Of a stretch of 64,000 nt of DNA, positions 40,335 to 54,600 are shown piece by piece. The notes beneath the pieces were generated by a model that searched no databases, had not been told where the DNA came from, and worked only from the letters and a program-made list of their open reading frames with translations. This DNA comes from Mastigias papua (lineage: Eukaryota; Cnidaria; Scyphozoa; Rhizostomeae; Mastigiidae). The first letter of the stretch is position 1. Every line of letters begins with the position of its first letter. The translations under genes were made by a program, and so were the position numbers. The stretch covers positions 23,012,503 through 23,076,502 of the forward strand of contig OZ025267.1 of the NCBI GenBank assembly GCA_964019165.1. The letters are read 5' to 3'.

Positions 40335-40659
40335 TATATAATTTCATTTGAAATTTATTTGGCAATTGGCTCTACTTAATTTGATTTACTTTCTTTAGTC
40401 TTTGTTCACTACAGTTATTATTACTTTTGATGACTTATCTCAGCAACCCTTTTTGCTCTTGTTATTGATTGATTTGATATACTTTGCTTAGTCTCCATTT
40501 GACAAGAGTTTGCATTCATTTGAATTCTTTTATTTACTATTTATTTGGTAATAACCTGATCAGAACTTTATTATTTTATTTGATCTATATTATTAAATTA
40601 TTCTACTTACTTCAATTGGAATCATTTAATCTTTATGTTTACTTCTTCAGGATTAACTA

Positions 40660-41599
40660 AATAATGCATCATCACCATAGATTAGCTCTACTGGCTCTGG
40701 ATGCTGCACCGTTCTGAATAGGACGACAACTATTGAAGGACCACAACTTATTTGAAGGAGAAGACTATCTGCAGCTTGGTATGGAATATGTATAGTTATT
40801 TATTTACTTTTTTAATTGTTGTGGGTTTGATTCTTTACTTATAAACAGTACATAATTGTTATATAAATATGATATGATTTTGTGAGAGTGAGAGTGGAAT
40901 CATGGTGAGGAGAGAGAAAAGGAATGAGTAAGAATCGGCAATAGCAATAGACAGTGATTGTCCTTAGTGCAATCACAATGAGATGAATTGCTTAGAGCTG
41001 TCAGCGTTTTCGCTTTTGAATCTGTAGTGAATTTTGCTATTTCATCTTCCAGCATTTTCGGCAAATAAGAATGCAACTCCGTTACTTTTAACAATACTTT
41101 CACTATGTCATAATGTTTTAATCTCAAATAGACTCTGGTGAGTTTTAATGTAAACCATTTTGCTGGGAATATAGAAGAAATCGCCATACTTCCCTTCAAA
41201 AATTTTCCTGTTGTTTACCGTCCAAGTTTACTATAAATATCGGTGCCTTTCAATGCGAATTGGCTTTGGGTGAAGTGCAGATAGACCTATTTTCGTTTCT
41301 GCAAAACGTGAACTATATTCATGTTGGTTAGCCTCCAAGACTATTTTGACTATTTCAGTTTTCACCAGTTCTACTTGCAGTTCAAAAACATTGCATTTAC
41401 TTCTCTGCAAAAGATATCCAGAGCTGATACTTATAAATATCGATTGAGTACTGTCAACTTTCAGTTTAGATCGCTTTAGGCCAAAATGCAAACGACCTGG
41501 TTTTCGTTTCTGCAATATTTGTGCTACTCTCGTATTGCATTGCCAGCAGAATTAATTTCGACATTTCACTTTTCGCTAATCGTGTTGCTATACGACTGC
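40660..41599. repeat. Satellite spacer block, copy 1
   Basis: A divergent long relative of the satellite unit. 40680-40910 (gattagctctactggctctg, ttatttgaaggagaagacta) matches 45410-45620, and 41030-41530 matches 43700-44170. No gene. The 675-bp array begins about 41.6 kb at ttgctatacgactgcgaacg. Confidence 0.7.
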
Positions 41600-43465
41600 G
41601 AACGGACGAGAAAGCATTACTTGATGGAGCAGTGGATCAGCTGAATTTCTAGAGGTAAGCGTATTTGAGTGTTCTAACTGTATGTTTTCAGTGTTGTCAA
41701 ATGGTTTCTTGTTAATTTAGATCATGGTAAAACTGGAGCAGGATATGTTCTATTGGAGATGGAAGTGGAGATGGAAATGAGTATGCAACTGAAAATGGAG
41801 CACAATTGGTGTGAAGGAAACAAGCTAGTGGTGCTAGGTATGGATGAGTTGTTGATTTATCTACTAATTAATTTACTCTATTATCCATTTACTCTTGGAT
41901 CTACTGTATTTATGTATTGGAGGCATGAGCTGTAGTTGTAATTAGTTGATAGGTGTCTATAGTTACTGTATGCAGTAGTAGATAGCAGTAGTTAGTTGAT
42001 AAATGTGATGTGTGTGTTCTGTAACATGTTGTTGAGCTGTTGTGCTCGTTCTGTGTTTGTGAGTTTGTGAGAGCGAGAGTGGAATGATTGTGAGGAGAGA
42101 GATATGGAATGAGAAAGAATCGGCCACGGAAATAGATGTTGACGGTGCATAATGCAATGAATATGAGACGAATTGCTCAGAGCGTTTGGATGAGAAAGTA
42201 GATGAGCAGTGCGTTATTGTGGCATTGAACTCGAGTTTCAAAGGATATCTCGCGTGGAGATGCTATAAGACTGCGAACGGACGAGAAATCATTACTTGAT
42301 GGAGCAGTGGATCAGATGAATTTCTAGAGGTAAGCGTATTTGAGTGTTCTAACTGTATGTTTTCTGTGTTGTCAAATGTTTTCTAGTTAATTTAGATCAT
42401 GGTAAAACTGGGGCAGGATATGTTCTATTGGAGATGGAAGTGGAGATGGAAGTGAGTATGCAACTGAAGATGGAGCACAATTGGTGTGAAGGAAACAAGC
42501 TAGTGGTGCTAGGTATGGATGAGTTGTTGATTTATCTACTAATTAATTTACTCTATTATCCATTTACTCTTGGATCTACTGTATTTATGTATTGGAGGCA
42601 TGAGCTGTAGTTGTAATTAGTTGATAGCTGTCTATAGTTACTGTATGCAGTAGTAGATAGCAGTAGTTAGTTGATAAATGTGATGTGTGTGTTCTGTAAC
42701 ATGTTGTTGAGCTGTTGTGCTCGTTCTGTGTTTGTGAGTTTGTGAGAGCGAGAGTGGAATGATTGTGAGGAGAGAGATGTGGAATGAGAAAGAATCGGCC
42801 ACGGAAATAGATGTTGTCGGTGCATAATGCAATGAATATGAGACCAATTGCTCAAAGCGCGTGGATGAGAAAGTAGATGAGTAGTGCGTTATCGTGGCAT
42901 TGAACTCGAGTGTCAAAGGATATTTGGCGTGGAGTTGCTATAAGACTGCGAACGGAGGAGAAATCATTACTTGATGGAGCAGTGGATCAGATGAATTTCT
43001 AGAGGTAAGCGTATTTGAGTGTTCTAACTGTATGTTTTCAGTGTTGTCAAATGTGTTCTAGTTAATTTAGATCATGGTAAGACTGGAGCAGGATATGTTC
43101 TATTGGAGATGGAAGTGGAGATGGAAGTGAGTATGCAACTGAAGATGGAGCACAATTGGTGTGAAGGAAACAAGCTAGTGGTGTTAGGTATGAATGAGGT
43201 GTTGATTTATCTACTAATTAATTTACTCTATTATCCATTTACTCATTTATCTATTTATGTATTGGAGGCATGAGCTGTAGTTGTAATTAGTTGATAGCTG
43301 TCTATAGTTACTGTATGCAGTAGTAGATAGCAGTAGTTAGTTGATAAATGTGATGTGTGTGTTCTGTAACATGTTGTTGAGCTGTTGTGCTCGTTCTGTG
43401 TTTGTGAGTTTGTGAGAGCGAGAGTGGAATGATTGTGAGGAGAGAGATATGGAATGAGAAAGAAT
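41600..43465. repeat. 675-bp satellite, array 1 (three anchored units)
   Basis: Tandem units anchored at 41753, 42428 and 43103, exactly 675 bp apart, more than 90% alike by eye. The array leaves the unit sequence at about 43466 and passes into the long spacer. Confidence 0.9.
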
Positions 43466-45640
43466 CGGTCACGCAAATAGACATTGACTGTCCACAGTGC
43501 AGTAAAGATGGTATGACGACTCGCTGAGAGACAATGAATCACTGGACGGATCGTCAGTGCCTTGTCGTGGTATTGATTATGGAATGGCATTGAGTTGCCG
43601 TTAGGTGTACTCACACTCTGTAAATTGTAACTTTTTGCCACTTTGAAAAAGTTCCAAGGGCTATAGCAACATTTCACTTTTGAATCTGCAGTTGATTTTG
43701 GTTGTTTGCTGTATAGCATTTCGGCTACAACGTAAATTTAACAGCATTACTTGTGGAAAGATGTTCGCTTTGTCATAACTTTTATATCTGAAGTAAAATT
43801 TTGGTGAGTTTCAATGTTCTTCAGTTGTGGTTGCAATAGAAAGGGGAGATGAGCTTACTTTGCTGCAGAAAGTCTCCTGTTGTATCACTTGTTAGTGTAC
43901 AATGAATATTGGTGCCTTTCGTTGTATATTGGTGTTGGCTGCCGTGCAAAAGACCTGGTCTTCATTTCTGCAAAATATGTGCTACTTTCGTATAGTTTAG
44001 CATGGAAAGTGACTTTCTATATTTCAGATTTGACAAGTTTTGGTTGCAGCTGAAAAACAATGGACTTAGTTTTGCTGCGAAGGGTGTCTAGAGTTGATAC
44101 TTACAAGTATCGATTGAATATTGTCAACTTTCAGTTTAGATCGGTTTTGACTGCAATGCAAACGAACTGGTTTTCGTTCCTGAAAACTTTGTGCTACTTT
44201 AGTATAGTTTAGCGTGGAAAGTTAATTTCAATATTTCAGCTTTGACCAGTGTTGGTTGCAGCTCAAAAGCAGTGGACTTACTTTTGTGCTAAAAGCGTCA
44301 AGATTTCGTACTGGTTGGTATGCAGTAAATATTGTTAGCTTTCAGTTTAGATCGGCTTTGGCTGCAATGCAAGTGAAGTGGTCTTCGTTTCTGCAAAATT
44401 TGTGCTACTTTCATATTGCTTTGTCTGCAGAATTAATTTCTAAATTTCAGTTTTCACAAGTTTTGGCTGCAGTTTAAAAGCAATGGACGCTTACTTTCGT
44501 GCTAAAAGTATTAAGATGTCGTACTCATTAGTATACAGAAAAACATATTGTTAACTTTCAGTTTAGATCAGTTTTGGCTGCAATGCAAAGAAACTGGTCG
44601 TTGTTCCTGGAACATTTGTGCTACTTTCGTATTGTTTAGTGTGAAATAAGTATTGCTGCATATCCGTTTTGAGCAGTTTTGTGTGCAGTTCAAAAGCATT
44701 TGGCCAAGTTTTAAAAAACACGTTTTGTTGGTTGGTTGGTTGGTTGGTTGGTTGTTTGGTTGGTTGCTGTTCAATTTACACTAAATATTGGTAGCTTTTA
44801 CTTTATATCGGGTTTGGCTTCAATGCAATAGAAGCAGTCCTCGTGTCTGCAAACTGTGTCCTACTGTAGTAGTGTATTTAGTCTGCAAAAGTTATTGCTA
44901 CCGTTGAATGTTGATGAATTATGGGTACAATAGCAAAGCAGTGCCTAATCTTTTCTGGACAAAATTCTTATTTTGTGAATATTTTCCAATCTGTAATAGA
45001 TATATCAATAATTTTTAGTTTCAATCATTTACGGATACAAATACCACTCTACTATGCTTGCTGCGTTGCGAAAATTTCAATATCTTGTTAATGTTAATCT
45101 TAAATGACACTTGGAGAATTTCAATTTGTATCAGTTGATCTAGTCCTGGGTACGACATTAAACTACATCCGGCAGCACAGCCCAGTTGAGGAGAACTGGG
45201 GCTTTGAGGAGAATGTCACTACCTCTTAAGTGCTGCTGTGCTGGGTCACCGTTGGGCAAGGTGTAGCACCCAAACAGCCTCCCATACTGGGTTACGTACC
45301 CCCATGGTGCAGTGCATGAGGTTGTCAATGAAAAAAGGCAAAAGACCTTAACGTTACCAACAAGAAAGAGCTGCAACTGCATGAAAGCCGAAATTCATCA
45401 TCATCATTGATTAGTTCTACTGGCTGTTGGTGCTGATCCGTTCTGCACGGGACTTCAACCAGAGAAGGAACACAAGTTATTTGAAGGAGAAGACTAAGTG
45501 GTGCTTGGTATGCATTATGTTTATTTATCTATTAATGTTTTCGATATATTTATTGGGGTTTCAATGTTTACTTGTAAGCAAAAAATAATTGTTAGATAAA
45601 TGTGACGTGTTCTGTAGTGTGTTAATGAGGTACTATGCTT
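43466..45640. repeat. Satellite spacer block, copy 2, with degenerate 215-bp subrepeats
   Basis: The start (gtcacgcaaatagacattga) is a diverged satellite unit. At 43.9-44.9 kb the phrase tcagtttagatcggttttg recurs at 44131, 44342 and 44558 with a degraded copy near 44795, so old tandem subrepeats of about 211-237 bp. A (TTGG)n microsatellite lies at 44729-44765. A LINE leader copy is inserted at 45143-45400. The last part, 45410-45620, matches copy 1. No protein gene. Confidence 0.75.
45143..45400 (+). ncRNA. Stand-alone copy of the LINE-type structured leader
   Basis: Starts GTCCTGGGTACGACATTA like the LINE A leader and contains GGTCACC...GGGCAAGGTGTAGCACC. Stems visible: CAGCACAGC (45173-45181) with GCTGTGCTG (45235-45243); GGGTACG (45148-45154) with CGTACCC (45295-45301); CCCAGTT/AACTGGG; hairpin GGTGTAGCACC (45260-45270). 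No LINE coding region follows. About 100 bases of other sequence lead to a (CAT)n tract at about 45397, where the satellite spacer resumes. It may be a SINE or a short internally deleted derivative of a LINE. Confidence 0.5.
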
Positions 45641-48600
45641 GTTTTGTGTTTGCGATTTTGCGAGAGTGCGAGTGGAATGATTGTGAGGAGAGAGATGTGG
45701 AATGAGAAAGAATCGGCCACGGAAATAGATGTTGATAGTGAATAATGCAATGAATATGAGACCAATTGCTCAGAGCGCATGGATGAGAAAGTAGATGAGC
45801 AGTGCGTTATTGTGGCATTGAACTCGAGTGTCAAAGGATATTTCGCGTGGAGTTGCTATAAGACTGCGAACGGACGAGAAAGCATTACTTGATGGAGCAG
45901 TGGATCAGCTGAATTTCTAGAGGTAAGCGTATTTGAGTGTTCTAACTGTATGTTTTCAGTGTTGTCAAATGGTTTCTAGTTAATTTAGATCATGGTAAAA
46001 CTGGAGCAGGATATGTTCTATTGGAGATGGAAGTGGAGATGGAAGTGAGTATGCAACTGAAGATGGAGCACAATTGGTGTGAAGGAAACAAGCTAGTGGT
46101 GTTAGGTATGGATGAGTTGTTGATTTATCTACTAATTAATTTACTCTATTATCCATTTACTCTTATATCTATTTATGTATTGGAGGCATGAGCTGTAGTT
46201 GTAATTAGTTGATAGCTGTCTATAGTTACTGTATGCAGTAGTAGATAGCAGTAGTTAGTTGATAAATGTGATGTGTGTGTTCTGTAACATGTTGTTGAGC
46301 TGTTGTGCTCGTTCTGTGTTTGTGAGTTTGTGAGAGCGAGAGTGGAATGATTGTGAGGAGAGAGATGTGGTATGAGAAAGAATCGGCCACGGAAATAGAT
46401 GTTGACGGTGCATAATGCAATGAATATGAGACGAATTGCTCAGAGCGCGTGGATGAGAAAGTAGATGAGCAGTGCGTTATCATGGCATTGAACTCGAGTT
46501 TCAAAGGATATTTGGCGTGGAGTTGCTATAAGACTGCGAACGGAGGAGAAATCATTACTTGATGGAGCAGTGGATCAGCTGAAGTTCTAGAGGTAAGCGT
46601 ATTTGAGTGTTCTAACTGTATGTTTTCAGTGTTGTCAAATGGTTTCTAGTTAATTTAGATCATGGTAAAACTGGAGCAGGATATGTTCTATTGGAGATGG
46701 AAGTGGAGATGGAAGTGAGTATGCATCTGAAGATGGAGCACAATTGGTGTGAAGGAAACAAGCTAGTGGTGTTAGGTATGGATGAGTTGTTGATTTATCT
46801 ACTAATTAATTTACTCTATTATCCATTTACTCTTTTATCTACTGTATTTATGTATTAGAGGCATGGGCTGTAGTTGCAATTAGTTGATAGCTGTCTATAG
46901 TTACTGTATGCAGTAGTAGATAGCAGTAGTTAGTTGATAAATGTGATGTATGTGTTCTGTAACATGTTGTTGAGCTGTTGTGCTCGTTCTGTGTTTGTGA
47001 GTTTGTGAGAGCGAGAGTGGAATGATTGTGAGGAGAGAGATATGGAATGAGAAAGAATCGGCCACGGAAATAGATGTTGACGGTGCATAATGCAATGAAT
47101 ATGAGACGAATTGCTCAGAGCACGTGGATGAGAAAGTAGATGAGCAGTGCGTTATTGTGGCATTGAACTCGAGTTTCAAAGGGTATTTGGCGTGGAGTTG
47201 CTATAAGACTGCGAACGGACGAGAAATCATTACTTGATGTAGCAGTGGATCAGATGAATTTCTAGAGGTAAGCGTATTTGAGTGTTCTAACTGTATGTTT
47301 TCAGTGTTGTCAAATGGTTTCTAGTTAATTTAGATCATGGTAAAACTGGAGCAGGATATGTTTTATTGGAGATGGAAGTGGAGATGGAAGTGAGTATGCA
47401 ACTGAAGATGGAGCACAATTGGTGTGAAGGAAACAAGCTAGTGGTGTTAGGTATGGATGAGTTGTTGATTTATCTACTAATTAATTTACTCTATTATCCA
47501 TTTACTCATTTATCTAGTGTATTTATGTATTGGAGGCATGAGCTGTAGATGTAATTAGTTGATAGCTGTCTATAGTTACTGTATGCAGTGGTAGATAGCA
47601 GTAGTTAGTTGATAAATGTGATGTGTATGTTCTGTAACATGTTGTTGAGCTGTTGTGCTCGTTCTGTGTTTGTGAGTTTGTGAGAGCGAGAGTGGAATGA
47701 TTGTGAGGAGAGAGATATGGAATGAGAAAGAATCGGCCACGGAAATAGATGTTGACGGTGCATAATGCAATGAATATGAGACGAATTGCTCAGAGCGCGT
47801 GGATGAGAAAGTAGATGAGCAGTGCGTTATTGTGGCATTGAACTCGAGTTTCAAAGGGTATTTGGCGTGGAGTTGCTATAAGACTGCGAACGGAGGAGAA
47901 ATCATTACTTGATGGAGCAGTGGATCAGCTGAAGTTCTAGAGGTAAGCGTATTTGAGTGTTCTAACTGTATGTTTTCAGTGTTGTCAAATGGTTTCTAGT
48001 TAATTTAGATCATGGTAAAACTGGAGCAGGATATGTTCTATTGGAGATGGAAGTGGAGATGGAAGTGAGTATGCATCTGAAGATGGAGCACAATTGGTGT
48101 GAAGGAAACAAGCTAGTGGTGTTAGGTATGGATGAGTTGTTGATTTATCTACTAATTAATTTACTCTATTATCCATTTACTCTTTTATCTACTGTATTTA
48201 TGTATTAGAGGCATGGGCTGTAGTTGCAATTAGTTGATAGCTGTCTATAGTTACTGTATGCAGTAGTAGATAGCAGTAGTTAGTTGATAAATGTGATGTA
48301 TGTGTTCTGTAACATGTTGTTGAGCTGTTGTGCTCGTTCTGTGTTTGTGAGTTTGTGAGAGCGAGAGTGGAATGATTGTGAGGAGAGAGATATGGAATGA
48401 GAAAGAATCGGCCACGGAAATAGATGTTGACGGTGCATAATGCAATGAATATGAGACGAATTGCTCAGAGCACGTGGATGAGAAAGTAGATGAGCAGTGC
48501 GTTATTGTGGCATTGAACTCGAGTTTCAAAGGGTATTTGGCGTGGAGTTGCTATAAGACTGCGAACGGACGAGAAATCATTACTTGATGTAGCAGTGGAT

Positions 48601-51600
48601 CAGATGAATTTCTAGAGGTAAGCGTATTTGAGTGTTCTAACTGTATGTTTTCAGTGTTGTCAAATGGTTTCTAGTTAATTTAGATCATGGTAAAACTGGA
48701 GCAGGATATGTTTTATTGGAGATGGAAGTGGAGATGGAAGTGAGTATGCAACTGAAGATGGAGCACAATTGGTGTGAAGGAAACAAGCTAGTGGTGTTAG
48801 GTATGGATGAGTTGTTGATTTATCTACTAATTAATTTACTCTATTATCCATTTACTCATTTATCTAGTGTATTTATGTATTGGAGGCATGAGCTGTAGAT
48901 GTAATTAGTTGATAGCTGTCTATAGTTACTGTATGCAGTGGTAGATAGCAGTAGTTAGTTGATAAATGTGATGTGTATGTTCTGTAACATGTTGTTGAGC
49001 TGTTGTGCTCGTTCTGTGTTTGTGAGTTTGTGAGAGCGAGAGTGGAATGATTGTGAGGAGAGAGATATGGAATGAGAAAGAATCGGCCACGGAAATAGAT
49101 GTTGATAGTGAATAATGCAATGAATATGAGACCAATTGCTCAGAGCGCATGGATGAGAAAGTAGATGAGCAGTGCGTTATTGTGGCATTGAACTCGAGTG
49201 TCAAAGGATATTTGGCGTGGAGTTGCTATAAGACTGCGAACGGAGGAGAAATCATTACTTGATGGAGCAGTGGATCAGATGAATTTCTAGAGGTAAGCGT
49301 ATTTGAGTGTTCTAACTGTATGTTTTCAGTGTTGTCAAATGGTTTCTTGTTAATTTAGATCATGGTAAAACTGGAGCAGGATATGTTCTATTGGAGATGG
49401 AAGTGGAGATGGAAGTGAGTATGCATCTGAAGATGGAGCACAATTGGTGTGAAGGAAACAAGCTAGTGGTGTTAGGTATGGATGAGTTGTTGATTTATCT
49501 ACTAATTAATTTACTCTATTATCCATGTACTCATTTATCTACTGTATTTATGTATTGGAGGCATGAGCTGTAGATGTAATTAGTTGATAGCTGTCTATAG
49601 TTACTGTATGCAGTAGTAGATAGCAGTAGTTAGTTGATAAATGTGATGTGTGTGTTCTGTAACATGTTGTTGAGCTGTTGTGCTCGTTCTGTGTTTGTGA
49701 GTTTGTGAGAGCGAGAGTGGAATGATTGTGAGGAGAGAGATATGGAATGAGAAAGAATCGGCCACGGAAATAGATGTTGACGGTGCATAATGCAATGAAT
49801 ATGAGACCAATTGCTCAGAGCGCATGGATGAGAAAGTAGATGAGCAGTGCGTTATTGTGGCATTGAACTCTAGTGTCAAAGGATATTTGGCGTGGAGTTG
49901 CTATAAGACTGCGAACGGACGAGAAAGCATTACTTGATGGAGCAGTGGATCAGATGAATTTCTAGAGGTAAGCGTATTTGAGTGTTCTAACTGTATGTTT
50001 TCAGTGTTGTCAAATGGTTTCTAGTTAATTTAGATCATGGTAAAACTGGAGCAGGATATGTTCTATTGGAGATGGAAGTGGAGATGGAAGTGAGTATGCA
50101 ACTGAAGATGGAGCACAATTGGTGTGAAGGAAACAAGCTAGTGGTGTTAGGTATGGATGAGTTGTTGATTTATCTACTAATTAATTTACTCTATTATCCA
50201 TTTACTCTTATATCTATTTATGTATTGGAGGCATGAGCTGTAGTTGTAATTAGTTGATAGCTGTCTATAGTTACTGTATGCAGTAGTAGATAGCAGTAGT
50301 TAGTTGATAAATGTGATGTGTGTGTTCTGTAACATGTTGTTGAGCTGTTGTGCTCGTTCTGTGTTTGTGAGTTTGTGAGAGCGAGAGTGGAATGATTGTG
50401 AGGAGAGAGATGTGGTATGAGAAAGAATCGGCCACGGAAATAGATGTTGACGGTGCATAATGCAATGAATATGAGACGAATTGCTCAGAGCGCGTGGATG
50501 AGAAAGTAGATGAGCAGTGCGTTATCATGGCATTGAACTCGAGTTTCAAAGGATATTTGGCGTGGAGTTGCTATAAGACTGCGAACGGAGGAGAAATCAT
50601 TACTTGATGGAGCAGTGGATCAGCTGAAGTTCTAGAGGTAAGCGTATTTGAGTGTTCTAACTGTATGTTTTCAGTGTTGTCAAATGGTTTCTAGTTAATT
50701 TAGATCATGGTAAAACTGGAGCAGGATATGTTCTATTGGAGATGGAAGTGGAGATGGAAGTGAGTATGCATCTGAAGATGGAGCACAATTGGTGTGAAGG
50801 AAACAAGCTAGTGGTGTTAGGTATGGATGAGTTGTTGATTTATCTACTAATTAATTTACTCTATTATCCATTTACTCTTTTATCTACTGTATTTATGTAT
50901 TAGAGGCATGGGCTGTAGTTGCAATTAGTTGATAGCTGTCTATAGTTACTGTATGCAGTAGTAGATAGCAGTAGTTAGTTGATAAATGTGATGTATGTGT
51001 TCTGTAACATGTTGTTGAGCTGTTGTGCTCGTTCTGTGTTTGTGAGTTTGTGAGAGCGAGAGTGGAATGATTGTGAGGAGAGAGATATGGAATGAGAAAG
51101 AATCGGCCACGGAAATAGATGTTGACGGTGCATAATGCAATGAATATGAGACGAATTGCTCAGAGCACGTGGATGAGAAAGTAGATGAGCAGTGCGTTAT
51201 TGTGGCATTGAACTCGAGTTTCAAAGGGTATTTGGCGTGGAGTTGCTATAAGACTGCGAACGGACGAGAAATCATTACTTGATGTAGCAGTGGATCAGAT
51301 GAATTTCTAGAGGTAAGCGTATTTGAGTGTTCTAACTGTATGTTTTCAGTGTTGTCAAATGGTTTCTAGTTAATTTAGATCATGGTAAAACTGGAGCAGG
51401 ATATGTTTTATTGGAGATGGAAGTGGAGATGGAAGTGAGTATGCAACTGAAGATGGAGCACAATTGGTGTGAAGGAAACAAGCTAGTGGTGTTAGGTATG
51501 GATGAGTTGTTGATTTATCTACTAATTAATTTACTCTATTATCCATTTACTCATTTATCTAGTGTATTTATGTATTGGAGGCATGAGCTGTAGATGTAAT

Positions 51601-54600
51601 TAGTTGATAGCTGTCTATAGTTACTGTATGCAGTGGTAGATAGCAGTAGTTAGTTGATAAATGTGATGTGTATGTTCTGTAACATGTTGTTGAGCTGTTG
51701 TGCTCGTTCTGTGTTTGTGAGTTTGTGAGAGCGAGAGTGGAATGATTGTGAGGAGAGAGATATGGAATGAGAAAGAATCGGCCACGGAAATAGATGTTGA
51801 CGGTGCATAATGCAATGAATATGAGACGAATTGCTCAGAGCGCGTGGATGAGAAAGTAGATGAGCAGTGCGTTATTGTGGCATTGAACTCGAGTTTCAAA
51901 GGGTATTTGGCGTGGAGTTGCTATAAGACTGCGAACGGAGGAGAAATCATTACTTGATGGAGCAGTGGATCAGCTGAAGTTCTAGAGGTAAGCGTATTTG
52001 AGTGTTCTAACTGTATGTTTTCAGTGTTGTCAAATGGTTTCTAGTTAATTTAGATCATGGTAAAACTGGAGCAGGATATGTTCTATTGGAGATGGAAGTG
52101 GAGATGGAAGTGAGTATGCATCTGAAGATGGAGCACAATTGGTGTGAAGGAAACAAGCTAGTGGTGTTAGGTATGGATGAGTTGTTGATTTATCTACTAA
52201 TTAATTTACTCTATTATCCATTTACTCTTTTATCTACTGTATTTATGTATTAGAGGCATGGGCTGTAGTTGCAATTAGTTGATAGCTGTCTATAGTTACT
52301 GTATGCAGTAGTAGATAGCAGTAGTTAGTTGATAAATGTGATGTATGTGTTCTGTAACATGTTGTTGAGCTGTTGTGCTCGTTCTGTGTTTGTGAGTTTG
52401 TGAGAGCGAGAGTGGAATGATTGTGAGGAGAGAGATATGGAATGAGAAAGAATCGGCCACGGAAATAGATGTTGACGGTGCATAATGCAATGAATATGAG
52501 ACGAATTGCTCAGAGCACGTGGATGAGAAAGTAGATGAGCAGTGCGTTATTGTGGCATTGAACTCGAGTTTCAAAGGGTATTTGGCGTGGAGTTGCTATA
52601 AGACTGCGAACGGACGAGAAATCATTACTTGATGTAGCAGTGGATCAGATGAATTTCTAGAGGTAAGCGTATTTGAGTGTTCTAACTGTATGTTTTCAGT
52701 GTTGTCAAATGGTTTCTAGTTAATTTAGATCATGGTAAAACTGGAGCAGGATATGTTTTATTGGAGATGGAAGTGGAGATGGAAGTGAGTATGCAACTGA
52801 AGATGGAGCACAATTGGTGTGAAGGAAACAAGCTAGTGGTGTTAGGTATGGATGAGTTGTTGATTTATCTACTAATTAATTTACTCTATTATCCATTTAC
52901 TCATTTATCTAGTGTATTTATGTATTGGAGGCATGAGCTGTAGATGTAATTAGTTGATAGCTGTCTATAGTTACTGTATGCAGTGGTAGATAGCAGTAGT
53001 TAGTTGATAAATGTGATGTGTATGTTCTGTAACATGTTGTTGAGCTGTTGTGCTCGTTCTGTGTTTGTGAGTTTGTGAGAGCGAGAGTGGAATGATTGTG
53101 AGGAGAGAGATATGGAATGAGAAAGAATCGGCCACGGAAATAGATGTTGATAGTGAATAATGCAATGAATATGAGACCAATTGCTCAGAGCGCATGGATG
53201 AGAAAGTAGATGAGCAGTGCGTTATTGTGGCATTGAACTCGAGTGTCAAAGGATATTTGGCGTGGAGTTGCTATAAGACTGCGAACGGAGGAGAAATCAT
53301 TACTTGATGGAGCAGTGGATCAGATGAATTTCTAGAGGTAAGCGTATTTGAGTGTTCTAACTGTATGTTTTCAGTGTTGTCAAATGGTTTCTTGTTAATT
53401 TAGATCATGGTAAAACTGGAGCAGGATATGTTCTATTGGAGATGGAAGTGGAGATGGAAGTGAGTATGCATCTGAAGATGGAGCACAATTGGTGTGAAGG
53501 AAACAAGCTAGTGGTGTTAGGTATGGATGAGTTGTTGATTTATCTACTAATTAATTTACTCTATTATCCATGTACTCATTTATCTACTGTATTTATGTAT
53601 TGGAGGCATGAGCTGTAGATGTAATTAGTTGATAGCTGTCTATAGTTACTGTATGCAGTAGTAGATAGCAGTAGTTAGTTGATAAATGTGATGTGTGTGT
53701 TCTGTAACATGTTGTTGAGCTGTTGTGCTCGTTCTGTGTTTGTGAGTTTGTGAGAGCGAGAGTGGAATGATTGTGAGGAGAGAGATATGGAATGAGAAAG
53801 AATCGGCCACGGAAATAGATGTTGACGGTGCATAATGCAATGAATATGAGACGAATTGCTCAGAGCGCGTGGATGAGAAAGTAGATGAGCAGTGCGTTAT
53901 TGTGGCATTGAACTCGAGTTTCAAAGGGTATTTGGCGTGGAGTTGCTATAAGACTGCGAACGGACGAGAAATCATTACTTGATGTAGCAGTGGATCAGCT
54001 GAATTTCTAGAGGTAAGCGTATGTGAGTGTTCTAACTGTATGTTTTCAGTGTTGTCAAATGGTTTCTAGTTAATTTAGATCATGGTAAAACTGGAGCAGG
54101 ATATGTTCTATTGGAGATGGAAGTGGAGATGGAAGTGAGTATGCAACTGAAGATGGAGCACAATTGGTGTGAAGGAAACAAGCTAGTGGTGTTAGGTATG
54201 CATGAGTTGTTGATTTATCTACTAATTAATTTATTCTATTATCCATTTACTCATTTATCTACTGTATTTATGTATTGGAGGCATGAGCTGTAGATGTAAT
54301 TAGTTGATAGCTGTCTATAGTTACTGTATGCAGTAGTAGATAGCAGTAGTTAGTTGATAAATGTGATGTGTGTGTTCTGTAACATGTTGTTGAGCTGTTG
54401 TGCTCGTTCTGTGTTTGTGAGTTTGTGAGAGCGAGAGTGGAATGATTGTGAGGAGAGAGATATGGAATGAGAAAGAATCGGCCACGGAAATAGATGTTGA
54501 CGGTGCATAATGCAATGAATATGAGACCAATTGCTCAGAGCGCATGGATGAGAAAGTAGATGAGCAGTGCGTTATTGTGGCATTGAACTCTAGTGTCAAA

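Noticed and set aside
41753..41935. VNLDHGKTGAGYV phrase in the satellite as a P-loop NTPase
   Set aside because: It loosely recalls GxxxxGK[ST], but the order is wrong, and no further nucleotide-binding motif follows.
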